Below, one piece after another: positions 1 to 5,916 of a stretch of 7,292 nucleotides of DNA; position 1 is the stretch's first letter, and each line of letters begins with the position of its first letter. The DNA comes from Bacillota bacterium (lineage in GTDB: Bacteria; Bacillota_C; Negativicutes; Sporomusales; Sporomusaceae): NCBI GenBank assembly GCA_023441125.1, contig JAEZQV010000053.1, forward strand, positions 1 to 7,292. Direction: 5' to 3'. The notes under the pieces were generated by a model. The model was not told the DNA's origin. It ran no database searches and worked only from the letters and a program-made list of their open reading frames with translations. The translations under genes and the position numbers were made by a program.

Positions 1-456
1 AAAACAGACTTGGCGGCGGCAGGACAGAAAGCCTTTCAACAGTTCTGGGACATAGCCGTCGTCTTTATGCCGGTTACGCTGGTTTTCGCCGTCCTGCTGC
101 GCACCGGTCTCATGCAGGCAAGCATCGCCGGCCTTGATCCTTTCCTGCGCTGGTTTAATCTCACGGCCGCCGGTGTGCTGGTCATTGTGGCCGGTATTCC
201 CACGCTGATTGCCGCCATTGGTGTGGCCGGCACGCTCCTGCAAAGCGGTGCGCTGGCGCCGCAGGACGTGATATTTGTGTTGCTGCTAGCCTCGTTTTTT
301 CATAATATCTACTATGGTTTTTCTCAGGTCATGCCTGCCAATCTGTCTATTTTCGGCGCTAAGACGGGAGTGGCCGTTACCGCTGCCGGGACCGGCATTT
401 ATCTGGCCATGGTGGCCGCAGGGGCCGGTATAGCGCTCTATCTGCGCGGCAGCTGA
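1..456 (+). CDS. Nucleoside-recognition/Gate-domain-like membrane protein, 3' part only
   Basis: The reading frame is open from the first base, so the gene begins upstream of the window; a TTG at position 10 is not needed as a start. The 151 visible residues are very hydrophobic, with about four membrane segments at roughly residues 17-37, 53-78, 88-108 and 122-147. They include a Gly/Pro/Ala-rich loop (GIPTLIAAIGVAGTLLQSG) and the stretch FFHNIYYGFSQVMPANLSIF. This texture is typical of proteins annotated as nucleoside-recognition or Gate domain, a family related to parts of FeoB, NupC and the spore maturation proteins SpmA/SpmB. The gene ends 18-28 bases before the first ABC gene, so the two are probably co-transcribed. 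A role as an inner-membrane partner of the ABC pair is inference only. The family call is moderate because the N-terminal half is missing, and no substrate can be assigned. Confidence 0.6.
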   Translation, partial: KTDLAAAGQKAFQQFWDIAVVFMPVTLVFAVLLRTGLMQASIAGLDPFLRWFNLTAAGVLVIVAGIPTLIAAIGVAGTLLQSGALAPQDVIFVLLLASFFHNIYYGFSQVMPANLSIFGAKTGVAVTAAGTGIYLAMVAAGAGIALYLRGS

Positions 457-461
457 CAAAT

Positions 462-467
462 GAGGAG
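462..467 (+). promoter_or_regulatory. Ribosome binding site before first ABC gene (GAGGAG)
   Basis: GAGGAG lies 7 bases before a GTG at 475, an ideal distance, but 17 bases before the in-frame GTG at 485. It therefore favours initiation at 475, which is out of frame with the long ABC reading frame unless one base of the T run at 491-498 is lost. An ATG at 473 is followed directly by TGA and cannot be the start. Confidence 0.5.
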
Positions 468-484
468 TTAGGATGTGAAGCCGA

Positions 485-2209
485 GTGTGGTTTTTTTTAC
501 GCGTGTTTACTTTATTGAAAGGTGTCTACCGCCATGTTGCCGGTAAAACTCTCCTGGGAATTACCATTACTGCCCTGTATGTCGCCCAGGCTGTTGCCGT
601 AGCCGAGGGGCTTAACAGCGTTTTTCTTAATCAAAGCCTGCAGGGCCTGGGCTCGATCCTGCTCTTCATCGGCCTGATGGTCGCCATGCGCGGCGTACTG
701 CACTGGCTGGATGAAATCTATGCCAAGAAAATTGCCTTTTTGGTTAAGAGCAAGCTTAGAGAACGGTTGTTCGAGCACATCCTGCACCTGGGACCGTCCT
801 ACCAGGAGAATTACCGGAGCGGCGGACTCCAGGCCGTGCTGACCGAAGGTGTGGAATCGCTGGAGCCTTTTCTTACTTCCTATATTCCGCAACTACTCAT
901 TGCGCTCTTTGGCTCCGGCCTGATTGCGGTGTATATCTGGCATCTGGACTGGCTGGTGGGGCTGATTGCCCTGGCCGGGGTACTGATTGCCGCATTTTTT
1001 CCGATGCTCATGAGCCCGCTTGTCGGCAGGATTCTCTTAGATTACTGGCGTTCCTACGCCCGGCTCAATGCGCAGTATATTGATGCTATGCAGGGCCTGC
1101 CCACCCTGAAGGTATTTAATGCCAGCCAAAGAAAAGCGCTGGAACTGGATGAGGAAGGCTGGCGGCACTACCGTCATTCCATGAAAGGCCTGGGGACGGC
1201 GCTGTTTGACAGTGCCATGGTCAAATGGGCCGGCGCTGCCGGTACAACATTGGCCGCCGGGGCGGGAGCCTGGCGGGTGGCGACCGGTGTGTTGCCGCTG
1301 GTTGATCTGTTTGTCATCCTGTTCTTAACCATTGAATGTTTCCGGCCGCTTAATGACCTGGTCATGTTCTGGCACCGCAGTTTTTTAGGGCTGGCTGCCG
1401 GGCGGGAAATCTTTGCCGTTTTCGATACAGACGTAACGGTGAAGCAGCCGGCTGATGCTGGCAAGCGGACCATCGCGTCCCAGCCGGCCATCGGGTTTAA
1501 GGATATCTCCTTTGCATATGCTGCCGGCCAACGCCCGGCCCTGAGAAATGTTTCTTTCAGGATTAACCCGGGCGAGACGGTGGCCGTAGTAGGCAAGTCA
1601 GGTGCAGGCAAGTCGACGCTGGTTAGCCTGCTGCTAAGGTTTTTTGATCCTCAGGCGGGCAGTGTGACGCTGGATGGACGCAATATCAGGGACTATTCAC
1701 TGGCCGAACTGCGTCAACAGATTGCGGTGGTTTTTCAGGATACCTATCTTTTTTACGGTACAGTGGCCGACAATCTGCGCATTGCCAAGCCTGAAGCCAC
1801 GGATGAAGAACTGGCAGAAGCCGCCCGCCTGGCGCAGGCGCATGGTTTTATCACCGGGTTGCCTGACGGGTATCAGACCCATATCGGTGAGCGGGGTATC
1901 CGGCTTTCCGGCGGGCAAAAGCAGCGGCTTTCCCTGGCGAGGGCTATATTGAAGGATGCGCCGGTGCTGGTACTGGATGAAGCTACATCCAATGTGGACG
2001 GCGTTAGTGAAGAACTGATCCAGAAAGCGCTGGAAGGCTTGACAAGCCAGCGGACTACGCTCATTATTGCCCACCGGCTGTCCACCATTCAGAGTGCTGA
2101 CCGGATTGTGGTGCTGGATGACTGCGAATTAAAAGAAACAGGCACTCACCAGGAACTGTTAACAGCCGGAGATATTTACGCGCAGCTGGTCAGGGCGCAG
2201 CATGGTTAA
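485..2209 (+). CDS. ABC transporter half-transporter, permease fused to ATPase (first of pair)
   Basis: This 574-residue protein has the normal length of an exporter-fold (type IV) half-transporter. About six membrane helices lie in residues 20-290, followed by an ATPase domain from about 335 to 574. The ATPase motifs are complete: Walker A GKSGAGKST at 370-378, Q-loop glutamine 418, signature LSGGQ at 474-478, Walker B VLVLDE at 494-499 with catalytic Glu499, D-loop SNVD, and switch histidine 530. It sits between a Gate-like membrane protein and a second half-transporter, in a pattern expected of a heterodimer. YbtP/YbtQ and IrtA/IrtB, also neighbours of iron genes, import ferric siderophores with this fold; most other relatives export lipids, peptides or drugs. 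The 5' end is uncertain. The GTG at 485 lacks a well-placed ribosome site. A GTG at 475 has one, and would join this frame if the eight-T run were one base shorter, giving an N-terminus MKPSVVFFLRVF. Export of an unknown compound remains equally possible. Confidence 0.9.
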   Translation: MWFFLRVFTLLKGVYRHVAGKTLLGITITALYVAQAVAVAEGLNSVFLNQSLQGLGSILLFIGLMVAMRGVLHWLDEIYAKKIAFLVKSKLRERLFEHILHLGPSYQENYRSGGLQAVLTEGVESLEPFLTSYIPQLLIALFGSGLIAVYIWHLDWLVGLIALAGVLIAAFFPMLMSPLVGRILLDYWRSYARLNAQYIDAMQGLPTLKVFNASQRKALELDEEGWRHYRHSMKGLGTALFDSAMVKWAGAAGTTLAAGAGAWRVATGVLPLVDLFVILFLTIECFRPLNDLVMFWHRSFLGLAAGREIFAVFDTDVTVKQPADAGKRTIASQPAIGFKDISFAYAAGQRPALRNVSFRINPGETVAVVGKSGAGKSTLVSLLLRFFDPQAGSVTLDGRNIRDYSLAELRQQIAVVFQDTYLFYGTVADNLRIAKPEATDEELAEAARLAQAHGFITGLPDGYQTHIGERGIRLSGGQKQRLSLARAILKDAPVLVLDEATSNVDGVSEELIQKALEGLTSQRTTLIIAHRLSTIQSADRIVVLDDCELKETGTHQELLTAGDIYAQLVRAQHG

Positions 2210-2215
2210 AGGAGG
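2208..2215 (+). promoter_or_regulatory. Ribosome binding site for second ABC gene (AAAGGAGG)
   Basis: AAAGGAGG overlaps the TAA stop of the first ABC gene and lies only 3 bases before the ATG at 2219. A TTG at 2225, 9 bases away, is a possible alternative start that would remove two residues. The overlap with the upstream stop indicates tightly linked translation of the two ABC subunits. Confidence 0.75.
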
Positions 2216-2218
2216 CAT

Positions 2219-3979
2219 ATGACATTGTCAGATTGGCTGAAAAAGTTGAATTTATCAGGCTGCGCACGGCTTATGCCGTATTTAAAGCCTTACCGCGGCG
2301 GTTTGGCCGTAGCCGTGTTATGCGGCATAGCGCACCAGCTGCTGGCCATTGCCGGGTCATCGCTGGCAGCTTACCTGGTCGGCCTGGCGGCTGCCGGCCG
2401 TGAGGCAGCTGTTATCTTAGCGTGGCTGCCGGTGCTGGCGGTCATTGTGACCTTGCGGGTGGTCATGCATTTTGCCGATATGTGGGTCGCGCACGATGTG
2501 GCTTTCAAAATTTTAAAGGACTTCCGCGGACTCATTTACCGCGCGGTGGAAAAAGTAACCCCGGCCTACTTGCTGAATATGCGTTCCGGCGAACTGGCCG
2601 CGACGTTAATGTCAGACACCGAAGTGCTGGAATGGTTTTTTGCCCATACGGCCGGAACTTTTCTCGTGGCGCTGGCAACCGCCGCCGTCACGCTGCTGGC
2701 TATGGGCTGGCTTCACTGGCTCCTGCCGCTTTGTGTCATACCCTGGATGCTGCTCTTATTCAGCGTGCCGCTGTGGCTCAGAAAAAAAGCCGACCGGCAA
2801 GGTCAGGAGGTCAGGGCGAGAATGGCAGATATTACAGCTGAGACAGTCGATGGGGTCCAGGGCCTGCGGGAGATTGTGGCCTACAATTTTGCCGGCGGTT
2901 TTCTGCAAAGACTGAGAAGCCAGTCGGAGGGACTGGACAAGAGCCTATTGACGTATGGCAAGCGGCTGGGGCTGGAGGGGGCCTTACTTAACACCTTTAC
3001 CGCTATGGCGATTATAACCGTGCTGGGCACGGCGGCCTATTTGATTGTGCAGGGAGAAATGGCTTTTTACTGGCTGCCGGTGGCGGTCATTATGGCCGCC
3101 AACATTTTTACCCCTGTCCTGGAAATCACCGGTATGGGCCGGAACTTCGGGTTGATTCTGGCGGCAGCCAACCGGGTATTTACCGTGCTGGAAGCCAAAG
3201 AGACGGTGCGGTTTGTCAATACGGGAACCCTGACCGGCGCGCCGGCGGCAGACATTCAGTTTGAGAGGGTGTCTTTCACCTATGGCCGGGATTTGCCCTA
3301 TGTGCTGGACGGGATCAACTTTTCGGTGTCTGCCGGTGAATCGGTAGCGCTCATTGGCCAGTCCGGCGCGGGCAAAACCACCTGTCTTAACCTGCTGCAG
3401 CGTTTCTGGGATGTGGAAAAAGGTCAGATTACCGTTGGCGGCGTGAACCTCAGGGATTTGTCCATGGCGGAGCTGCGCGGCCTGATCACCATTGTGCCGC
3501 AGGATGTTTATTTATTTAATACCACAATCCTGGACAATATCAGACTCGGCAAGCCGGAGGCTTCCCTGGCAGAGGTAGAGAGAGCGGCGAAGGCGGCCTA
3601 TATCCACGAATTCATTGCCGGGCTGCCGGACGGCTATGAGACGAATGTCGGCGAACGGGGCCTCCGAATGTCGGGCGGACAAAAGCAAAGAGTGGCCATT
3701 GCCCGCGCCTTATTGACCGATGCCCCCATCCTGATTATGGATGAGGCCTTAGCCAGCCTGGATACCGAAAACGAAAGGCTCCTGCAGGCCTCCATCAAAA
3801 ACCTGCGCCAGGGCCGGACGACACTGATTGTTGCCCATCGCCTGTCTACTTTCCGTGAAGCCGATAAACTGGTGGTGCTCGATCAGGGCAAGGTTGTCCA
3901 GACCGGACCGCATGCGGTACTTGTCACACAGCCGGGCTATTATCGTGATTTTGTTGCTGCACAGGTTATGGCCGGATGA
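2219..3979 (+). CDS. ABC transporter half-transporter, permease fused to ATPase (second of pair)
   Basis: This 586-residue protein has six predicted membrane helices at roughly 28-56, 65-85, 145-163, 167-187, 255-277 and 282-300. An ATPase domain follows from about 345. Visible motifs are Walker A GQSGAGKTT at 380-388, Q-loop glutamine 428, signature MSGGQ at 484-488, Walker B ILIMDE at 504-509 with catalytic Glu509, D-loop ASLD, and switch histidine 540. It starts 9 bases after the stop of the first ABC gene and clearly differs from it in sequence, so the two products most likely form a heterodimer in the inner membrane. Both subunits keep all catalytic residues, unlike many heterodimeric exporters with one degenerate site. 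A siderophore-import role like that of YbtQ or IrtB is suggested only by the TonB-dependent receptor 2 kb downstream. Lipid, peptide or drug export cannot be excluded. Confidence 0.92.
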   Translation: MTLSDWLKKLNLSGCARLMPYLKPYRGGLAVAVLCGIAHQLLAIAGSSLAAYLVGLAAAGREAAVILAWLPVLAVIVTLRVVMHFADMWVAHDVAFKILKDFRGLIYRAVEKVTPAYLLNMRSGELAATLMSDTEVLEWFFAHTAGTFLVALATAAVTLLAMGWLHWLLPLCVIPWMLLLFSVPLWLRKKADRQGQEVRARMADITAETVDGVQGLREIVAYNFAGGFLQRLRSQSEGLDKSLLTYGKRLGLEGALLNTFTAMAIITVLGTAAYLIVQGEMAFYWLPVAVIMAANIFTPVLEITGMGRNFGLILAAANRVFTVLEAKETVRFVNTGTLTGAPAADIQFERVSFTYGRDLPYVLDGINFSVSAGESVALIGQSGAGKTTCLNLLQRFWDVEKGQITVGGVNLRDLSMAELRGLITIVPQDVYLFNTTILDNIRLGKPEASLAEVERAAKAAYIHEFIAGLPDGYETNVGERGLRMSGGQKQRVAIARALLTDAPILIMDEALASLDTENERLLQASIKNLRQGRTTLIVAHRLSTFREADKLVVLDQGKVVQTGPHAVLVTQPGYYRDFVAAQVMAG

Positions 3980-4023
3980 AGCGAATATTTATATAATTAA
4001 CGAAATTTTTCATTATTTTTGTA

Positions 4024-4052
4024 TTGTAAAGCAATAAAAAGTACGTTATAAT
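4024..4052 (+). promoter_or_regulatory. Sigma-70-type promoter in the ABC/porin intergenic region
   Basis: A perfect -10 TATAAT at 4047-4052 lies exactly 17 bases after TTGTAA (4 of 6 matches to TTGACA) at 4024-4029. Transcription would begin near 4059. The -35 element is embedded in the dyad TATTGTAAAGCAATA (4022-4036) and the -10 is flanked by GTAC on both sides, so a repressor site is possible. The product would be a short terminated RNA or the long leader of the porin gene. Confidence 0.55.
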
Positions 4053-4093
4053 ATGTACAAACACAGTAATGAATACTGTAAAATTATATGCAA

Positions 4094-4102
4094 TGATATA
4101 AT
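4094..4102 (+). promoter_or_regulatory. Possible second promoter, extended -10 (TGATATAAT)
   Basis: TGATATAAT contains a perfect TATAAT preceded by a TG extension, which can work without a good -35 element; none is visible at the right distance. Initiation would fall near 4109, just ahead of the terminator hairpin. The same bases form one arm of an inverted repeat (4082-4103), so they may instead serve as RNA structure. Confidence 0.25.
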
Positions 4103-4110
4103 TGTTTGTT

Positions 4111-4125
4111 GGTTGAAACCACAAA
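4111..4125 (+). repeat. Copy 1 of GGTT(T)GAAACCAC repeat at hairpin base
   Basis: GGTTGAAACCACAAA here closely matches GGTTTGAAACCACGAA at 4314-4329. Each copy forms the 5' arm of a hairpin whose 3' arm contains GTGGTTT. Confidence 0.6.
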
Positions 4126-4157
4126 AGTTTAGCAAAGCTGAGCTTGTGTGGTTTTTT
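4115..4157 (+). terminator. Strong rho-independent terminator
   Basis: GAAACCACA (4115-4123) pairs with TGTGGTTTT (4147-4155), using one G-U pair. After one A-G mismatch, AAGTTTAGC (4125-4133) pairs with GCTGAGCTT (4137-4145), with two G-U pairs. The loop is AAA and the T run is 4152-4157. It can end the upstream ABC operon, whose last stop is about 135 bases earlier, and also any transcript from the 4024-4052 promoter. Confidence 0.85.
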
Positions 4158-4318
4158 AATTTTACCGAAGAGGGGGAATTTATCTACAAGTGTCGATTAC
4201 GGGGGTTAATCTAGTCATAGAACCCAGTAAAGAGTAATTGGGTAAGGGTACAGCGTAAATTAGCCGCGGGTTAGCCATTTAGTTATCATCCGTAAATACA
4301 TACTGTTAGTGTAGGTTT
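4158..4318 (+). promoter_or_regulatory. Structured leader region before porin, weakly ydaO-like
   Basis: No gene is seen here. Short blocks occur in the same order as in ydaO/yuaA (c-di-AMP) riboswitches: GGGGGAA at 4172-4178, GGGGGTTAATC at 4201-4211, GTAAGGGTAC at 4242-4251, and AGTTATCATCCGTAAA at 4281-4296. A closing stem of TTTAC (4161-4165) with GTAAA (4292-4296) is possible. Against it, the small second helix of the family is missing, spacing differs in places, and GGGT at 4203-4206 can instead pair locally with ACCC at 4221-4224. A second local stem is ACCCAG (4221-4226) with TTGGGT (4238-4243). Treat this as a structured leader of unknown class; the riboswitch match was made by eye. 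Confidence 0.25.
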
Positions 4319-4329
4319 GAAACCACGAA
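4314..4329 (+). repeat. Copy 2 of GGTT(T)GAAACCAC repeat at hairpin base
   Basis: This is the second copy, about 200 bases after the first, at the foot of the hairpin preceding the porin gene. The inner parts of the two hairpins differ, so only the base is shared. Confidence 0.6.
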
Positions 4330-4367
4330 CAGAACCAGTATGAAACACTGGTCTTATTTGTGGTTTC
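4319..4367 (+). terminator. Long hairpin just before porin gene, possible attenuator
   Basis: GAAACCAC (4319-4326) pairs with GTGGTTTC (4360-4367) and ACCAGT (4334-4339) pairs with ACTGGT (4347-4352), with a partly paired interior region and a 7-base loop. It is followed by TATTATTTTGATT, a poor but T-rich tract. Its position 22 bases before the AGGGGA ribosome site suggests control of read-through or protection of the mRNA 5' end. The sequence GGTTT directly before GAAACC can pair with AAACC instead, offering an alternative fold. Confidence 0.45.
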
Positions 4368-4388
4368 TATTATTTTGATTACATGAAT

Positions 4389-4394
4389 AGGGGA
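4389..4394 (+). promoter_or_regulatory. Ribosome binding site of porin (AGGGGA), decides the start
   Basis: AGGGGA lies 6 bases before the ATG at 4401. The in-frame ATG at 4383 lies upstream of this site and has none of its own, so 4401 is the likely start, which also gives a classic signal peptide beginning MKKK. Confidence 0.8.
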
Positions 4395-4400
4395 AATGTG

Positions 4401-5744
4401 ATGAAAAAGAAAACGATTGTTGCTCTGTGCGCAGTATTCAGTTTAAGTATGGCCGGCACCGTCCTGGCTGCACCGGCAAATCTGTTTGCCGTAGTGCCGG
4501 AAAAACACTGGACCTATAGTGCTATCAGCGAATTGGCTGAAGCCGGTCTCGTCGAAGGTTTCGGCGGCGGCGCGTACAAGGAGAATGTCATCCTGACCCG
4601 CTGTGAAATGGCAGCTATTGTCGCCAAGGCCATGGCCAAAGCAGCTGACGCCGATACAGCGGCCCAAGCCACGCTGGCAAAGCTTAAAGCCGAATTCGCT
4701 CCCGAATTCAGCTTAAACGCAACAGCGGCAAGCAGTGAAACAAACAATATTGACAAACGGCTGGACAAGCTGGAGAAAAATACGCCGCCGGTAAAAATCA
4801 CGAGTGGTGATGTCCGTATCCGCTACCAGACTAACTGGGATCAAAAAGCCAAAAATACCGCCAGCACTGCCGACACCCGCATGCAGGAACGGGTGAGAAT
4901 AAATGTTGCCGCCGATGTTGACGATAATTTAAAGTTTAACAGCCGGATTGTGGCCACCCATACTACTAATAAGCGGGCCTTGCCCGGTGATACGAGCAAA
5001 GCTTCATCCTATGTCAATCCATTCTTTGACCGGGCGGAACTGCTCTGGACAAATAAGCAGACTACTCTTGAACTTGGCCGCATGATTCCAACTATGGGGC
5101 AGGGTCTTATCTGGGATGGCAACTCCATTGACGGGGCTTATGCGACTTATGATTTCGGCAATGTCCAGTTATCAGCCGGCTATGGTGATCTGTCCGCCTA
5201 TACATTGAGTGCGGCCACAACCAATGCGGCCCTGGCCAATGTGAACGTGAAAGTCGGCCCGAATACCAGCCTGACTGTCGCTCATTTGGATACCCTGACT
5301 AATTCTGTTGCCGGTTATACCTTTAACCAGACGGCCTATGGCTTTAAAACCAAAACCGGTGATTTTACCGTCAGTGGTGAATATGTGGAGAATAATGACG
5401 ATAAACTGCCGGCAAACGCCCAAAAGCACGGCTACTGGGGCCGTTTGCAATGGAAGGGCATTGACAACAGCAAGCCGGGTTCATTCGGCGTTAACTTTGA
5501 TTATCTGAGTCTGGGCAATTATGCTGTTGATTCCGCTAACAATCCGGGTACCCTGATAGTCTCCGGCGGTAACGGTATTGGCGGCGCCGGCGCCAAAGGC
5601 TACGGGCTGGGTGTGCAGTATGTGTATGCCAAAAACGCCAATGTAGAAGCCCGTTATTATAATCTGAAACCCTATGATGCAAATACAGCCGGCTTTAGTG
5701 CATACAAACCCTCCTATCATTTGGTTACTAACATTAAATTCTAA
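4401..5744 (+). CDS. SLH-domain outer-membrane porin (OmpM/Mep45-like)
   Basis: The 447-residue product begins with a signal peptide (MKKKTIVALC and a hydrophobic core), probably cut after VLA at residue 23. One SLH domain spans about 29-80, with HWTYSAISELAEAGLVEGF and the LTRCEMAAIV version of the SLH TRAE region. A short Ala/Lys-rich, coiled-coil-like linker follows at about 82-127 (IDKRLDKLEKN). From about 132 to the end come alternating beta strands ending in NIKF, with the C-terminal aromatic residue expected of an outer-membrane barrel. LGRMIPTMGQGLIWD at 225-239 resembles a conserved strand/loop of this porin family. In Negativicutes such proteins bind polyamine-modified peptidoglycan through the SLH domain, anchoring the outer membrane, and form general diffusion channels. 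It is probably its own transcription unit, with a structured leader before it and a hairpin 12 bases after its stop. The substrate range is unknown; the family call is firm. Confidence 0.93.
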   Translation: MKKKTIVALCAVFSLSMAGTVLAAPANLFAVVPEKHWTYSAISELAEAGLVEGFGGGAYKENVILTRCEMAAIVAKAMAKAADADTAAQATLAKLKAEFAPEFSLNATAASSETNNIDKRLDKLEKNTPPVKITSGDVRIRYQTNWDQKAKNTASTADTRMQERVRINVAADVDDNLKFNSRIVATHTTNKRALPGDTSKASSYVNPFFDRAELLWTNKQTTLELGRMIPTMGQGLIWDGNSIDGAYATYDFGNVQLSAGYGDLSAYTLSAATTNAALANVNVKVGPNTSLTVAHLDTLTNSVAGYTFNQTAYGFKTKTGDFTVSGEYVENNDDKLPANAQKHGYWGRLQWKGIDNSKPGSFGVNFDYLSLGNYAVDSANNPGTLIVSGGNGIGGAGAKGYGLGVQYVYAKNANVEARYYNLKPYDANTAGFSAYKPSYHLVTNIKF

Positions 5745-5756
5745 TAAAACATAAAC

Positions 5757-5795
5757 CAGAGACGGTTCCGCCTGGCAATAGCGGAACTGTCTCTG
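5757..5795 (+). terminator. 15-bp stem hairpin after porin, lacking a U tract
   Basis: The arms CAGAGACGGTTCCGC (5757-5771) and GCGGAACTGTCTCTG (5781-5795) pair over all 15 positions, with one G-U pair and a 9-base loop. The + strand continues with CAAAAAAA rather than T residues, so it is not a textbook intrinsic terminator. Read on the - strand it would be followed by a T-rich tract, but no gene converges from the right. It most likely marks or protects the 3' end of the porin mRNA. Confidence 0.5.
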
Positions 5796-5842
5796 CAAAA
5801 AAAGGCTTTACAAAAAACTTCCTTGAGTTTCATGCCTGTTTT

Positions 5843-5880
5843 ATTGTCAAAATGTTGTTTGGTAACATTCTTGTGACAAT
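5843..5880. promoter_or_regulatory. Nested inverted repeat upstream of TonB-dependent receptor
   Basis: Outer arms ATTGTCA (5843-5849) and TGACAAT (5874-5880) enclose inner arms AATGTT (5851-5856) and AACATT (5864-5869), all perfect. The element ends 56 bases before the receptor start. It could be an operator or an mRNA hairpin. It does not match the classical Fur box well. No clear -10/-35 pair was found nearby. Confidence 0.4.
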
Positions 5881-5916
5881 AGTCATTAAGATGTAACTGA
5901 TCTCAGACATAGACAG

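Larger units (their letters stand above)
4059..4157 (+). ncRNA. Candidate ~100-nt structured RNA or terminated leader
   Basis: Between the promoter at 4024-4052 and the terminator at 4115-4157 there is no convincing open reading frame, but three hairpins follow in succession. The first has ACAGTA (4063-4068) pairing with TACTGT (4074-4079). The second has AATTATAT (4082-4089) pairing with ATATAATT (4096-4103). The third is the terminator stem. Promoter, several stems and a terminator within about 130 bases is the usual outline of a small RNA gene. It could equally be the first part of the porin mRNA, ending at an attenuator. No known RNA family was recognised. Confidence 0.35.

Noticed and set aside
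1674..1952. Alternative-frame reading frame inside the first ABC gene
   Set aside because: It lies entirely within the ATPase domain coding sequence and its product resembles no protein family.
3992..3997. TATAAT just after the second ABC gene
   Set aside because: There is no acceptable -35 element at a normal distance, and AT-rich DNA here makes chance matches likely.
4242..4272. Possible T-box or c-di-GMP (GEMM) riboswitch core
   Set aside because: Fragments such as GGGTACAGCG and CCGCGGGTTAGCC recall these families, but the T-box antiterminator sequence and the paired helices and tetraloop of GEMM could not be found.
4158..4382. Cobalamin riboswitch
   Set aside because: The conserved B12-box segments, including GCCACTG, are absent despite the nearby TonB-dependent receptor.
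4383..4400. Upstream ATG as the porin start
   Set aside because: It has no ribosome site of its own and would place the AGGGGA site inside the coding region; the ATG at 4401 is better spaced and gives a standard signal peptide.
5874..5892. Fur box in the receptor upstream region
   Set aside because: Only one hexamer-like segment (GACAAT) resembles the Fur consensus; the adjacent hexamers do not.
5871..5899. Promoter for the receptor (TTGTGA with TAACTG at 17 bases)
   Set aside because: The -10 candidate matches only two of six consensus bases, too weak to call.
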